Assembly (NCBI RefSeq): GCF_900070325.1
Contig: NZ_LN879430.1
Span: 236,501-300,500, forward strand
Reading direction: 5' to 3'
DNA length: 64,000 nucleotides
DNA from: Herbinix luporum
GTDB taxonomy: Bacteria > Bacillota > Clostridia > Lachnospirales > Lachnospiraceae
In this document: one piece after another, positions 1 through 9,290 of the stretch
How the letters are laid out: each line of letters starts with the position of its first letter
Position numbering within the stretch: position 1 is the first letter of the stretch
Program-made: the position numbers and the translations under genes
Notes under the pieces: model-generated
The model's input: only the letters and a program-made list of their open reading frames with translations
The model's database searches: none
Told to the model about the DNA's origin: nothing

Positions 1-452
1 TAGTAATTATCATGATCGGACATCATGACAGCAACTACCCCTTTAGATGATATTTTTGATGTAATTATGGTATTTAAAGTATTTATTCTTCCTACACATT
101 TCTTTTCATTAAATATACATAGTAGCTTATTTCCACGATCTGAAATCACAGCATACTCTTCGCATACGTCTACAATTGGATCATTCATTTCATAAGAATA
201 ATTCCATATTATTTTCCCTTCCTTAATGTAAACAGCTCCATTCTTTTCATATCGTATAATTCCGTTTCTATAATTTATATAATTCGATGTAGTTTCTAGG
301 TTGGATAAAGAGCTAATAATTTTATATGTACTATAGCTTGAGTTTTTTCTTAAATGTAAAAAGCCTATATATAAAATTGGAATACAAAGCAAGCAAATAT
401 ATATTACTTTTATGGGAAATCTCTTCTTATTAATACTATTGTTATTTATCAT
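1..452 (-). CDS. DUF5711 family membrane-anchored protein (3' end cut by window)
   Basis: The frame is open from an ATG at 452 on the minus strand to the window edge, giving about 150 residues. There is a basic N-terminus, then one hydrophobic segment near residues 15-31 (VIYICLLCIPILYIGFL), then a soluble region that reads like beta-propeller blades, for example GAVYIKEGKIIWNYSYEM and the stretch NDPIVDVCEEYAVISD. This pattern matches my memory of the DUF5711 family, whose function is unknown. The protein is probably anchored with its propeller outside the membrane. The rest of the protein lies outside the window. Confidence 0.6.
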   Translation of the reverse strand, partial: MINNNSINKKRFPIKVIYICLLCIPILYIGFLHLRKNSSYSTYKIISSLSNLETTSNYINYRNGIIRYEKNGAVYIKEGKIIWNYSYEMNDPIVDVCEEYAVISDRGNKLLCIFNEKKCVGRINTLNTIITSKISSKGVVAVMMSDHDNY

Positions 453-815
453 AATATACTCCTTACAAAGTAATTGGGAGATAAAATTCCATTTTATGTA
501 ACTTTATACAAGGATATCACAAACCCTAAACAAATTCAATTATTTAGAATATAAATACTAAATATGGAAAATGCAAATTGTATTTTGTTTTTGTTATTTT
601 ATTAGACACTTGCAAAATGTCAATTCGTGTAATATGATGGTATTATTATCAATATCCTTGTAATTTAATTTATGAATACTCTGACATTGTAAAAGTTATA
701 GCTACAAAGGAGTATTTTCGCGGCAATGTTAATGAGAGACTTTTGAATATGGTGTGAGTGATCAGATTTGATTGTTATAGTAGTTGTTAATTAACTAATG
801 AAAGGAGGAATAAAC
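453..815. other. Intergenic region between divergent genes
   Basis: This is an AT-rich stretch between the minus-strand DUF5711 gene and the plus-strand XRE regulator. It must hold promoters for both genes. I see no convincing RNA gene, repeat or further ORF. The SD sequence AAAGGAGG at 801-808 belongs to the downstream gene. Confidence 0.5.
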
Positions 816-1421
816 TTGGAATTAAGTAAGAAAATTCAGGAGTTACGTAAGCAGAAGAAAATTACCCAGGAAGAACTTGCCGAAGCATTATTTGTATCCA
901 AATCAGCAATATTAAAATGGGAATCTGGAAAAGCATACCCAAGCATAGACTCCTTAAAAGAAATGGCTAAATATTTCTCGGTATCTATAGACGAATTACT
1001 TTCAAATGAGGAAATTCTTTTACTTGCAGAAGAAGATAGCAAGCAAAATGAAAGACATCTTCGTGATTTGGTTTTTGGATTTCTTGATTGTAGTGTGATA
1101 ATGCTTTTGTTTTTACCGTTTTTTGAGCAGAAAATTAATGGAGTAATCTATCCGGTTTCATTACATTACTTAAAACATTTTGAACCTTATATGAAAACAG
1201 CTTATACAGCTATTGTTGCCGGCCTTGTTGCCTGTGGCTTATTGACTTTGTTTTTGCAAAATTGTTGGAGAACTTTTTGGATTAATATAAAAGGTAAAAT
1301 ATCATTGACCCTTAGTGCATTTGGTGCTTTGATCTTTATGATTAGTGCACAACCAAATGCCGCTATGTATACATTTGTTTTATTAATAATTAAGGCTGTA
1401 ATGCTGATAAAATGGGCATGA
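816..1421 (+). CDS. XRE-family transcriptional regulator with C-terminal membrane domain
   Basis: The first 65 residues or so form a Cro/C1-type helix-turn-helix (RKQKKITQEELAEALFVSKS, then a KWESGKAYPSIDSL recognition region). The remainder contains about four hydrophobic segments (near residues 82-98, 130-150, 160-178 and 183-200), so this is a membrane-tethered DNA-binding protein of about 201 residues. I place the start at TTG 816, because AAAGGAGG at 801-808 sits directly before it and would lie inside the coding region if the ATG at 798 were used. Such proteins often regulate adjacent genes; the target here is unknown. The next two genes follow in the same direction. Confidence 0.8.
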   Translation: MELSKKIQELRKQKKITQEELAEALFVSKSAILKWESGKAYPSIDSLKEMAKYFSVSIDELLSNEEILLLAEEDSKQNERHLRDLVFGFLDCSVIMLLFLPFFEQKINGVIYPVSLHYLKHFEPYMKTAYTAIVAGLVACGLLTLFLQNCWRTFWINIKGKISLTLSAFGALIFMISAQPNAAMYTFVLLIIKAVMLIKWA

Positions 1422-1459
1422 TATATGATTAATTATGCCATATACAGGGGCTGAATATT

Positions 1460-1816
1460 ATGTGGATAAAATTTCACGATCGATATATGGATTATGTAGG
1501 ATTTTCATATAGATATAATGGTATGTTCAGGAGAATTTTATTTGGATATCCTGGAGCTTATGGAGAATGTTTCCTTTCTGATAGCATATATATAGGTGAA
1601 CCGGATTTAAAGAATCTTATAATAGAAACATCATATGGGCTTCCTAATAAATTACACAGTTATGTTAAGCACGATTCTACTTGGGATTTTACATATGAAT
1701 TTGAGAGATTAATAAAGAATGCTAATTACGATTTTCAATTACCTGGGTTTATAGCTGATTACTTCCTATATAAACAATGGTTTGAAAATGGAGTTTTGAT
1801 AAAAACAGAAGAGTAA
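1460..1816 (+). CDS. Hypothetical protein, 118 aa
   Basis: I do not recognise this protein. It is rich in aromatic residues (many Tyr and Phe, for example HDRYMDYVGFSYRYNGMF) and has no signal peptide, membrane segment or cysteine motif. It starts at ATG 1460 behind a weak AGGGG ribosome site and lies 38 bases after the membrane XRE regulator, with the flavodoxin gene about 50 bases downstream, so the three may be co-transcribed. Codon use resembles the neighbours. Confidence 0.55.
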   Translation: MWIKFHDRYMDYVGFSYRYNGMFRRILFGYPGAYGECFLSDSIYIGEPDLKNLIIETSYGLPNKLHSYVKHDSTWDFTYEFERLIKNANYDFQLPGFIADYFLYKQWFENGVLIKTEE

Positions 1817-1865
1817 TAAAATATTAAAATAGTAGTTAAAAATTCATTGAGGAAGGTTGATTATA

Positions 1866-2348
1866 ATGGTAATTGTTTATGAATCTAAAACCGGTTTTAC
1901 CAAGAAGTATGCAGAAATGCTGGCTGATAAAACAAAACTTAAGCTTTACCATATAAAAGATATATCGAAAATCAGTGCTGAGGAGGAAGTTGTTTTTCTT
2001 GGTTGGATAAAGGTTGGAAAAATACAGGGACTTAATAAATTACATAAATATAATTTAAAAGCTGTCTGCGGATCTGGTACGGCACCATGTTCAAAAGACA
2101 ATAGGGAAGCTGTGATAAAGAGAAATAATATAAAAGATATACCATTCTTTTATCTGCGGGGTGGTTGTCTTCCTGTGAAAGATTTAAAAGGTATTGATAA
2201 GATATTGATGGTTATATTTTTAAAAATCCTTAAAAGCCGTAAGGAGAAAGATGAAGAGACAGAAGAAGTAATAGCTGGCCTTGAAAATGGTTTTAATGGT
2301 GTAGAGGAGAAAAATCTTGAACCTATACTTAAATGGCTTAATATATAA
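1866..2348 (+). CDS. Flavodoxin-domain protein
   Basis: The N-terminus IVYESKTGFTKKYAEMLAD is the FMN phosphate-binding loop of the flavodoxin fold (T/S-x-T-G-x-T pattern, here SKTGFT). The protein is about 160 residues and belongs to the group annotated as flavodoxin-domain proteins, with a variable C-terminal half (KEKDEETEEVIAGLENGF). It probably binds FMN and transfers electrons in the cytoplasm; the partner is unknown. GGAAGG at 1851-1856 favours ATG 1866 over the in-frame TTG at 1857. The stop at 2348 is in the same frame as the broken deaminase downstream, and only about 30 bases separate the two. Confidence 0.75.
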   Translation: MVIVYESKTGFTKKYAEMLADKTKLKLYHIKDISKISAEEEVVFLGWIKVGKIQGLNKLHKYNLKAVCGSGTAPCSKDNREAVIKRNNIKDIPFFYLRGGCLPVKDLKGIDKILMVIFLKILKSRKEKDEETEEVIAGLENGFNGVEEKNLEPILKWLNI

Positions 2349-2381
2349 GCAAAAATACTATCTTTTCATTGGGAAGTAGAA

Positions 2382-3641
2382 AAGAAGAAGTTTACTAATG
2401 CAGTTATTTATGGTTATGATGAGGCCAATGAGATTTTAGTAGATAATAATGGAGTTATTAAGGAAATAGGTAAGGACCTTGGTCCGGCAGATGAAGTTAT
2501 TGATTTAGCCGGTAAATTGGTTTCTGCACCTTATGTAGATCCTCATTTACACTTAGATTATGTTTATACCTTATCTGAAATGGGTAGGGAAGGTGCCGGT
2601 TCAGGAACTCTATTTGAAGCTATTGAGATGTGGCCTAAATTTAAAGAAAATCTAACTGTGGAAAGTGTAAAAAAACTTGCCCTTAAGGGAATTATAGATG
2701 AGGTTTCCCAGGGTGTACAACATATTCGTACACATATAGACGTTACAGATCCTAATTTTACAGCCCTAAAAGCCATGTTAGAACTTAGGGAAGAACTAAA
2801 AGATAAAGTTGAAATTCAAATCGTAGCATTCCCACAGCAAGGAATGTATACTTATAAGGGTGGACGTGATTTAGTAGAAGAGGCTCTTAAGATGGGTGCC
2901 GATGTTGTAGGAGGGATTCCCCATTACGAACCGGCCAGAGAATTCGGTGAAAAATCCGTTCATGATATTGTTGAGCTAGCTTTAAAATATGAGAAACTTA
3001 TTGACGTTCACTGTGATGAAACTGATGATCCCCATTCACGTTTTGTTGAATTGTTAAATGCACTTGTTCTGATGGAAGATTACGGTGAAAAAACCACAGC
3101 CAGCCATACCTGTTCCTTTGGATCAGCTGATAATTCATATGCATATAGAATGATAGATTTATTCAAAAAGAGTAAGATGAACTTCATAGCTTGTCCTACA
3201 GAAAATGCATACCTTCAAGGCCGTCAGGATACATATCCTAAACGCCGTGGACTTACCAGAGTAAAAGAATTCATGGAAAATGGAATCAATATTGCATTTG
3301 CCCAAGATTCAATAAATGATCCTTGGTATCCAATGGGTAACGGTAATATGATGAATATCCTTGACAATGGTATTCACTTGGCTCAGATTATGTCACCGGA
3401 AGAAATAGATAAGGATTTAGATTTAATCACATATAACGGAGCCCGTTGTCTAAATATCTAAGACAGATATGGACTTGATGTAGGTAAAGATGCTAACTTT
3501 ATCGTACTTGACGGAGACAATCCCTTTGATGTAATAAGAAATCGTGCCAAGGTTCTTGCTTCCGTAAGAAAGGGAGTATATCTATTTAAACAAAAGCCGG
3601 TTGAGTATGATGTAAAACTTGATTTAGGTGTTAACTATTAA
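2382..3641 (+). pseudogene. codA: Cytosine deaminase / amidohydrolase, disrupted
   Basis: This reads as a near full-length CodA-type amidohydrolase (zinc-dependent deamination of cytosine to uracil). Family signs are the metal-binding PYVDPHLHLDYVY segment, a later DVHCDETDD, SHTCSFG and FAQDSINDPW. Two lesions break it. The N-terminal homology (FTNAVIYGYDEANEILVD) begins near 2391 with no ATG, GTG or TTG upstream in frame after the flavodoxin stop. A TAA at 3459-3461 (between CLNI and DRYGLDVGKDANF) cuts off the last 60 residues; the downstream frame stays open and homologous to 3641. A single C-to-T change from CAA would explain the stop. An internal TTG at 2517 could start a truncated product, but this would lack the first strand region. 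Confidence 0.8.
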
Positions 3642-3645
3642 TATC

Positions 3646-3690
3646 TATATAAATTTATCCACCAGTTTTTCTGGTGGATAAATTTATATA
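3646..3690 (+). terminator. Hairpin terminator after the codA pseudogene
   Basis: Perfect 20-bp inverted repeat (TATATAAATTTATCCACCAG with its complement) around a TTTTT loop, five bases after the codA stop. The downstream T-tract is poor, so termination efficiency is uncertain. Confidence 0.7.
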
Positions 3691-3877
3691 TGAGAGATTA
3701 TCTTCTAACTTATTGAGGTTTTGAATTATACGAATAATGTTCGGATAAAACGCCTAGTTTATTTACATTAGATTATTTAATATCGAAAGTAGCCAAGTTC
3801 AATTATGGTACTGGAATATTGTTGATTATATGATATAATCTTAGTCATGCTAGTATCAACCAAGAATGAGGTGATAT

Positions 3878-3964
3878 ATGAATGCCAATTTTAATAATAT
3901 TATTAAAAGGCCATTCATATTTTACTTAAACAAGTTTATAAAAGCAAATGATGAACTGAGGTGA
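3878..3964 (+). CDS. 28-codon ORF upstream of the MgtC-family gene, possible leader peptide
   Basis: ATG 3878 follows a good SD (GAGGTGAT at 3868-3876) and encodes 28 residues starting MNANFNNIIKRPFIFYLNKF. It ends with TGA at 3964, and its last codons (AGG TGA) form the SD (GAGGTGA) for the MgtC gene starting at 3971. Translation of the small ORF and of the next gene could therefore be coupled. A -10-like TATAAT lies at 3834-3839. By analogy, enterobacterial mgtC genes have regulatory leader peptides (MgtL/MgtP), but no sequence similarity is claimed. Confidence 0.45.
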   Translation: MNANFNNIIKRPFIFYLNKFIKANDELR

Positions 3965-3970
3965 ATTGGT

Positions 3971-4678
3971 TTGGAAAAGATAATAGAATTGTTTGTATCC
4001 TTTGGCCTTACGGAATTTCAAGCTGTTGCATTAGTGAAAACTTTGCTGGCTTCTTTGTGTGGTGGATTAATAGGTTTAGAAAGGGAAATGAAGGGAAGAC
4101 CTGCAGGGTTAAAGACTTTCTCTTTAGTCTGTTTGGGATCAACACTTGCAATGATAACAAATGATTATATCTATACTTACATAGCAGGTGGAAGTGGTGA
4201 TGCGGCACGAATGGCTGCTCAGGTTATCAGCGGTATAGGTTTTCTTGGAGCCGGAACGATTATGGTAACAGGACATAATCAGATAAAGGGATTAACAACG
4301 GCAGCAGCTTTATGGGTAACTGCTGCGCTGGGAATTTCTATTGGTTGCGGATTTTATTTTGGAGGATTTGCGGGGCTGGTAGTTATTTATATAACTTCAT
4401 TTATATACCGATACCTGGATAGTAAGATAATGAAATATTCTAGAATTATGAGAATATATGTTGAAGGAACTGACGAAGAATTTATGTTAAAGCTTTCTAA
4501 ATATATAAGGGACAGTAATTTTAAAGTATTAACTCTTCAGAGAAAGTCGGAAAACAAGTGGTTTGAAGATAATAGCTGTGCAATGATAGAAATGGATTTA
4601 GGAAAGAGAATGTTGCATAGTACAATTATGGAGGAAATCAAACAGATAGAAGGACTTTGTTATATAGAGGAGATATAG
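3971..4678 (+). CDS. MgtC/SapB family membrane protein
   Basis: The N-terminal half has four to five hydrophobic segments with family motifs: GGLIGLEREMKGRPAGLKT near residues 34-52 and ISGIGFLGAGTIM near residues 86-98. The C-terminal ~80 residues are soluble and resemble the ACT-like tail seen in many MgtC proteins. MgtC proteins help cells cope with magnesium limitation and acid, in some bacteria by modulating ATP synthase or Mg transport; the role here is inferred. The TTG start at 3971 has its SD within the stop region of the preceding 28-codon ORF. Confidence 0.85.
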   Translation: MEKIIELFVSFGLTEFQAVALVKTLLASLCGGLIGLEREMKGRPAGLKTFSLVCLGSTLAMITNDYIYTYIAGGSGDAARMAAQVISGIGFLGAGTIMVTGHNQIKGLTTAAALWVTAALGISIGCGFYFGGFAGLVVIYITSFIYRYLDSKIMKYSRIMRIYVEGTDEEFMLKLSKYIRDSNFKVLTLQRKSENKWFEDNSCAMIEMDLGKRMLHSTIMEEIKQIEGLCYIEEI

Positions 4679-4759
4679 GATATAACAAGGTATAAGTTAT
4701 CGTAGTATAAGCTAGTTTCTATTTGCATATTAGATATATAACTGGTACAATTTATTATA

Positions 4760-4815
4760 CGGGGACTCTAATCCTTTCTGTTAATAGTCAGAGGGATTAA
4801 AGTCCCCCGTTTTTC
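4760..4815 (+). terminator. Rho-independent terminator after the MgtC gene
   Basis: Long imperfect stem CGGGGACTCTAATCC...GGGATTAAAGTCCCCCG followed by TTTTT. It separates the MgtC unit from brnQ. Confidence 0.85.
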
Positions 4816-4852
4816 ATTTTTATTTAGACATAAATATATAAGGAGTTTGCAT

Positions 4853-6205
4853 ATGAATGAAAAGTTTAGCTTTAAAACCACGATATTAATCGGAGCATTA
4901 TTATTTGGACTGTTTTTTGGGGCCGGTAATTTAATATTTCCTGTTCATATGGGGCAACTTGCCGGTAGTAATACCTTACAGACAACGATCGGTTTTTTAA
5001 TTACAGGTGTAGGACTTCCCCTTCTAGGGGTTATTGCAACAGCTCTTTCCCAAAGTGAAAGTTTATATGATATGGCAAAACCGATTAGTAAGATATATTC
5101 TATATTTTTTACATGTATGTTATATTTAACAATCGGACCTTTGTTTGCTATTCCAAGGACTGCCACTGTGGCATTTGAAGTAGGTATAAATCCTTTTATA
5201 GAGGAGAAATATCTGCAGCTAGGGTTATTTATATTTTCATTAATCTTTTTTGCTGTTACACTTTATTTTTCCTTACGACCCGGAAGGCTGTTAGATTGGG
5301 TTGGAAGATACTTAACTCCTATTTTTCTGCTACTTTTATCAGTATTATTAATAGCAACTTTTATAAGCCCAATGGGACAGGTAAGCAAATTTGATCCACA
5401 GGGAAATTATATTGACAGGCCCTTATTTACAGGAATATTAGAAGGATATCATACTATGGATGCTTTAGCTTCATTGGCTTTTGCAATTGTTATTATCTCA
5501 AATATTGAGAAGTCGGGGGTTAAAAGTCCAAAAAGAAAGGCTATAGAAATATTTAAGTCCGGATTAGTATGTGCAGTGGGAATGAGTGTAATATATGCTT
5601 CATTAGCTTATATGGGAGCCACAAGTCTAGGAAGTGTCAGCAGGGCTGACAATGGTGGAAAAGTTATGTATATGGTTAGCGAACATTATTTTGGTTTTGT
5701 GGGAATGATATTATTAGCTGCCATTGTAACGGTTGCATGTTTGAAAACTGCAATAGGTTTAATTACCTCATGTGCTCAAATGTTTAGTGAAATGTTCCCT
5801 AAAACTGTATCTTATAATAAATATGCTGTAATATTTACGATTCTATCTTTCGTAATAGCTAACTTTGGTTTAAATAAAATTATTCAGTTATCAATACCTG
5901 TACTGATGTTTCTTTATCCACTGGCAATATCCTTAATATTATTATCATTATTAGCCCCATTTATAAATAAGCAAAAGGATATATATAGATGGACAATTAT
6001 ATTAACTATTATTGCGGCTTTTTTTGATTTTTGTAATGCATTACCGAATAATATAAAAGAAGCAAAAATAATAAGTGGTATAATTGATTTTGCTCACAGG
6101 TGTTTACCGGGATTTGACTATGGTTTTGGTTGGATTATTCCGGCCCTGGGAGGTTTTATAATAGGAACGATTATATGGAGAATTCCGACTTTGAAAAAAG
6201 AATAA
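4853..6205 (+). CDS. brnQ: Branched-chain amino acid carrier (LIVCS family)
   Basis: A hydrophobic protein of about 450 residues with around twelve membrane segments. The N-terminal family signature LLFGLFFGAGNLIFPVHMG is clear, and the body (residues 30-430) matches BrnQ-type cation symporters for leucine, isoleucine and valine. AGGAG at 4841-4845 supports ATG 4853 rather than the in-frame TTG at 4847. It lies alone between a terminator and gene remnants. The length is normal for the family and no lesion is seen. Confidence 0.93.
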   Translation: MNEKFSFKTTILIGALLFGLFFGAGNLIFPVHMGQLAGSNTLQTTIGFLITGVGLPLLGVIATALSQSESLYDMAKPISKIYSIFFTCMLYLTIGPLFAIPRTATVAFEVGINPFIEEKYLQLGLFIFSLIFFAVTLYFSLRPGRLLDWVGRYLTPIFLLLLSVLLIATFISPMGQVSKFDPQGNYIDRPLFTGILEGYHTMDALASLAFAIVIISNIEKSGVKSPKRKAIEIFKSGLVCAVGMSVIYASLAYMGATSLGSVSRADNGGKVMYMVSEHYFGFVGMILLAAIVTVACLKTAIGLITSCAQMFSEMFPKTVSYNKYAVIFTILSFVIANFGLNKIIQLSIPVLMFLYPLAISLILLSLLAPFINKQKDIYRWTIILTIIAAFFDFCNALPNNIKEAKIISGIIDFAHRCLPGFDYGFGWIIPALGGFIIGTIIWRIPTLKKE

Positions 6206-6244
6206 TAATTTATTAACTACTGATAAGTATAAATAAAGGGTTCC

Positions 6245-6745
6245 ATGACCTGCATTTTTTGTTTGACTATTTTTACATTAACTTTAGGGATAGCTTCAAT
6301 TGCAAAAGAAGCAGTTAATGAAAATGTTGAAGAATTGGATAAGAATAATGTACTTCATATATATCCACGTATTCATGGAACTTACATACCTCAAAATATG
6401 ATAGATGAAATTAAAAATCTAGATAATGTAGTTAGCGTTATCAGTCAATATAATATATATGGATTACTGGAAGAGTCCAAAAATAATCCAATTTATAATG
6501 TTACTATAAATGGTTTTGATTTTAATGAAGGAATACTAGAAGAAAATATAGATTATAGAGGAATGAATGTAAGTGGAATAGTATTACCTAATCTTACAGT
6601 TTCGCTTAACGGAGAAAAGGTTATGGAAGATTACGTAGGGCGTACTGTTTTTTTTACATATGAATACAGAGAAGGTGAAAAAATTCTTTCAGAAACTATA
6701 GAATGTAAAGTATTAGGTACTTATAGTGCATATGGGGCAATGGAG
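6245..6745 (+). pseudogene. Fragment of an ABC-type (FtsX/MacB-like) permease, extracellular domain
   Basis: About 165 residues: one hydrophobic segment at the N-terminus (CIFCLTIFTLTLGIASIA) followed by an extracellular region (VLHIYPRIHGTYIPQNM, LDNVVSVISQYNIYGLLEES) that resembles the periplasmic core domain of MacB/FtsX-type permeases. The usual cytoplasmic start is missing, and the reading breaks at about 6745 where a different gene begins in another frame. No good SD precedes ATG 6245. I infer a remnant of a lost transporter gene cluster. Confidence 0.55.
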
Positions 6746-7227
6746 GAAAACCCATTGTGCTTACCAATGGCTGTGCCTCCTTTCCTCTTTTGAAACTTGG
6801 CTATTGTAATACTAAAGCATTAGAATATGCAGGAAAAGAACTTAGAGAAATTCTAAAACCAGACTTGCCCCCTGTATGGCATATGGGTGAATGTCTTGAT
6901 AATGCAAGAGCTTCTGCACTTTTTAGAGCATTGGCTGATTTTCTTGGAAAGGATATAAAGGATATGCCTTTTGCCTTTGCAAGTCCTGAATGGTCTAATG
7001 AAAAGGGTGTTTCAGCTGCTCTTGGGTTTAGGCTTTTGGGAATAAACTCATATCATTCAGTTTATCCCCCTGTACAGGGTTCAAAAAATGTAATGAAATA
7101 TTTATTTGAAGATACCAAAAAAACACTTGGGTCAGTAATGGTAGTAGAAGTTGATCCTATTAAGCTGGCGGATAAGATTATTTTAGATATAAAGCAAAAA
7201 AGAAAAGACTTAAATTGGAATATTTAG
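6746..7227 (+). pseudogene. cooS: C-terminal fragment of an anaerobic CO dehydrogenase (CooS)
   Basis: From about 6746 the frame reads KPIVLTNGCASFPLLKLGYC, then PPVWHMGECLDNAR, FASPEWSNEKG, YPPVQGSKNV and VVEVDPIKLADKI. These are the C-terminal signatures of nickel-iron carbon monoxide dehydrogenase; the family normally reads PPVLHMGSCVDNSR at the equivalent place. Only about 160 of some 630 residues remain. The preceding three quarters, with the other cluster ligands, are absent, and the fragment is joined directly to a permease fragment. It cannot be a working enzyme. Confidence 0.75.
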
Positions 7228-7254
7228 AATTAGGATAAAGAAGAGGAGGAAAAC

Positions 7255-7303
7255 TAGTAGCCTGCAACAGCATTAAAGCCAGTTGCAGGCATACTAATTT
7301 TTA
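7255..7303. terminator. Bidirectional terminator between the cooS fragment and the GH5 gene
   Basis: Stem GCCTGCAAC (7260-7268) pairs with GTTGCAGGC (7282-7290), followed by a T-rich tract (AATTTTTATT) on the plus strand. It lies between converging genes and could serve both. Confidence 0.75.
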
Positions 7304-9040
7304 TTAATAATCGCTTAAAGTAATTCCATTTGCTCCAAGAGGAATTTCATGATCAAGTCCTACAAACTTACCGTTCTTTTGCCACAAAGCTTCTTTTACA
7401 AATGCATATTTTTCTTCATCCCATGTGGTGAAATCGTGAAGAACTAGTCCACCGGTATCTCCGGAGTTAGCATTAAAGCACCAGAAAGTATGATGAAGCT
7501 TATGCTCAATAATAAAATCACGGAATAAGGTCATCCATTTTATATTGGGAGCAGTCATAAATCCACCCCATTCACCGATTAAAATCGGTGCAATGTCTTC
7601 TTCATGTATGTACATCCAGTTATCTCTCCAGCAATCCTCATAGAGACTCTGCATGGTATAATCTTTTTCAAACCATGGTTGTGCTGAAACGGAAGGACCA
7701 TAATCATGGGGAGAGTATACTAATTTGTTCTGGTATTTGCCTAATTCAACAGGAAAATCTTTTACCCCTCTAAGATTTCCACCCCACCAGGTATTATAGT
7801 AATCATCTTTATTTCTTGAGCTATAATCCCTATTGGCATTGATGTCTTTAGGATAAATCTGAATACCTTCAACTAAAACAAGGGCATTGGGATTATTAGA
7901 AAGCACTGCTAAGGCAGCTTTTTCTGCCACTGCCTTCCAGTTATTTGGGTCATCAGAATCGTTCCAGATTGCTCGAACCTTATCACCTACAGCACCATGG
8001 GGTTCATTCTTTAAATCATAAGCAACGATGGTATCATCATTCTTATAGCGATTAGCCATCCAAGCAAGGGATTCAAGGTAATCCTCTTCTGATATCTTAT
8101 CTGTATACCAAAGAGGTGCAAAATGACCTGCCGCATCTGTTTCGGCACTATGGATATCAATCATAATCTTAAGGCCATTGGCACGGCATTGGCCAACCAC
8201 ATAGTCGAAAATCTCCAAGCTATTCATTCCGTCTAAATAAGGGTTTATGTAATCGTTATAATTAGCTTTAGGATAGATACCATTTTTCCACTGTAAGATT
8301 AATTCTGAAGAAAAAGGAATTCTAAGAATATTAAAACCACGGTCTGCAATGTCTCGTATGGTGGTATTAAGGTTACATGCCCATACACCGTCAAATATAT
8401 TAGTGCCTGTATTGTAACCAAACCAGTTAACCCCAGTAAGCCATACTTCTTTGCCGTCCTTATCAACAATTTTATTACCGTCTGTATATAGCCAGTCATC
8501 GGTAGTTGGAGGAGGAACAGGCTTAGCTGTAGGGTTAGACGGATTGGTAGGGTCTACTGGATCATCCGGATCTTGAGGATTAGCAGGATCTGTAGGATCT
8601 TCCGGATTGTTAGGGCTTCCGGGGATGATTAGAGTTGCTTTTTCAGTATCAAAGTCCCCTGGATTAGTTAAAATCATACCAAAGGTTATAGAGCCGCCGG
8701 CAGGAACAGTTTGGTTATGATCACTAGGTGTAATAGTAAGAATACCGTCAGATAAATCATAATCCATATTCCAGCAGCTGTTTACAGCTCCTGATGGGGC
8801 CAGAGGAACAGTAACTTTCCAGTTGGTGATGGAAGCTTTACCCTTGTTGGTAATTGTTCCGTCAACTTGTAAGAATGTGCTTCCGGCACTTTGCCAGGTG
8901 TTTCCTGCTTTCAGACTGACACTTGCGTCACTAGTAGCGGCTCTTGGAAAAGCACTTTTTAACTGAAAGGCAGAAACTAAGGTTATGGCAAGGACCATAA
9001 CAAGTAAGAAGTTAATAGCTTTTTTAGCTTTTCTTTGCAT
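7304..9040 (-). CDS. Secreted endoglucanase: CBM2-type module + GH5 cellulase
   Basis: A 578-residue secreted protein. Residues 1-35 are a signal peptide. Residues 36-140 form a CBM2-like beta-sandwich ([20 protein letters not shown], then [15 protein letters not shown]). Residues 141-182 are an acidic, Pro/Asp/Asn-rich linker. The rest is a GH5 catalytic domain ([24 protein letters not shown]). The acid/base Glu is E346 in YDLKNEPHG and the nucleophile is E490 in ILIGEWGG, the usual GH5 pair. It likely cleaves beta-1,4-glucan outside the cell. The gene has a strong SD (AGGAGGGTTGTT before ATG) and is divergent from a second GH5 gene, with which it shares a 250-base upstream region. Confidence 0.93.
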   Translation of the reverse strand: MQRKAKKAINFLLVMVLAITLVSAFQLKSAFPRAATSDASVSLKAGNTWQSAGSTFLQVDGTITNKGKASITNWKVTVPLAPSGAVNSCWNMDYDLSDGILTITPSDHNQTVPAGGSITFGMILTNPGDFDTEKATLIIPGSPNNPEDPTDPANPQDPDDPVDPTNPSNPTAKPVPPPTTDDWLYTDGNKIVDKDGKEVWLTGVNWFGYNTGTNIFDGVWACNLNTTIRDIADRGFNILRIPFSSELILQWKNGIYPKANYNDYINPYLDGMNSLEIFDYVVGQCRANGLKIMIDIHSAETDAAGHFAPLWYTDKISEEDYLESLAWMANRYKNDDTIVAYDLKNEPHGAVGDKVRAIWNDSDDPNNWKAVAEKAALAVLSNNPNALVLVEGIQIYPKDINANRDYSSRNKDDYYNTWWGGNLRGVKDFPVELGKYQNKLVYSPHDYGPSVSAQPWFEKDYTMQSLYEDCWRDNWMYIHEEDIAPILIGEWGGFMTAPNIKWMTLFRDFIIEHKLHHTFWCFNANSGDTGGLVLHDFTTWDEEKYAFVKEALWQKNGKFVGLDHEIPLGANGITLSDY

Positions 9041-9290
9041 AACAACCCTCCTATTAATTATAAATTATGGAAAATAGTACCATAAATACAATAACACAGA
9101 AAGATTGATTTGTAAATAATCACCACAAAATAAAGGAAAAAATTATCAACAATCTGTCAAAATACCAAAAATAGTAAATTAGTACCAGAGACAAAAAATT
9201 ACATTTATTGTAACATATACAATAATAATATAAAAAGGTATTAAAAAGTAGCTACTAAAAAACTATATAATTAATAAGGAGGTTATAATC
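9041..9290. promoter_or_regulatory. Shared upstream region of two divergent cellulase genes
   Basis: This 250-base AT-rich region lies between two divergent GH5 genes and must contain both promoters. It contains AAAATAGTAAATT at about 9169-9181, also found at about 25050-25062 upstream of the sugar-uptake operon; in such AT-rich DNA this may be chance. No operator can be assigned with confidence. Confidence 0.5.

Noticed and set aside
2517..3461. Intact 314-residue amidohydrolase starting at TTG 2517
   Set aside because: Homology extends upstream of 2517 to about 2391 and downstream past the TAA to 3641, so this is the centre of a broken longer gene. The TTG has no SD.
4738..4853. T-box or other riboswitch upstream of brnQ
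   Set aside because: The only structure is a plain terminator stem after the MgtC gene; the leader is too short and lacks T-box motifs.
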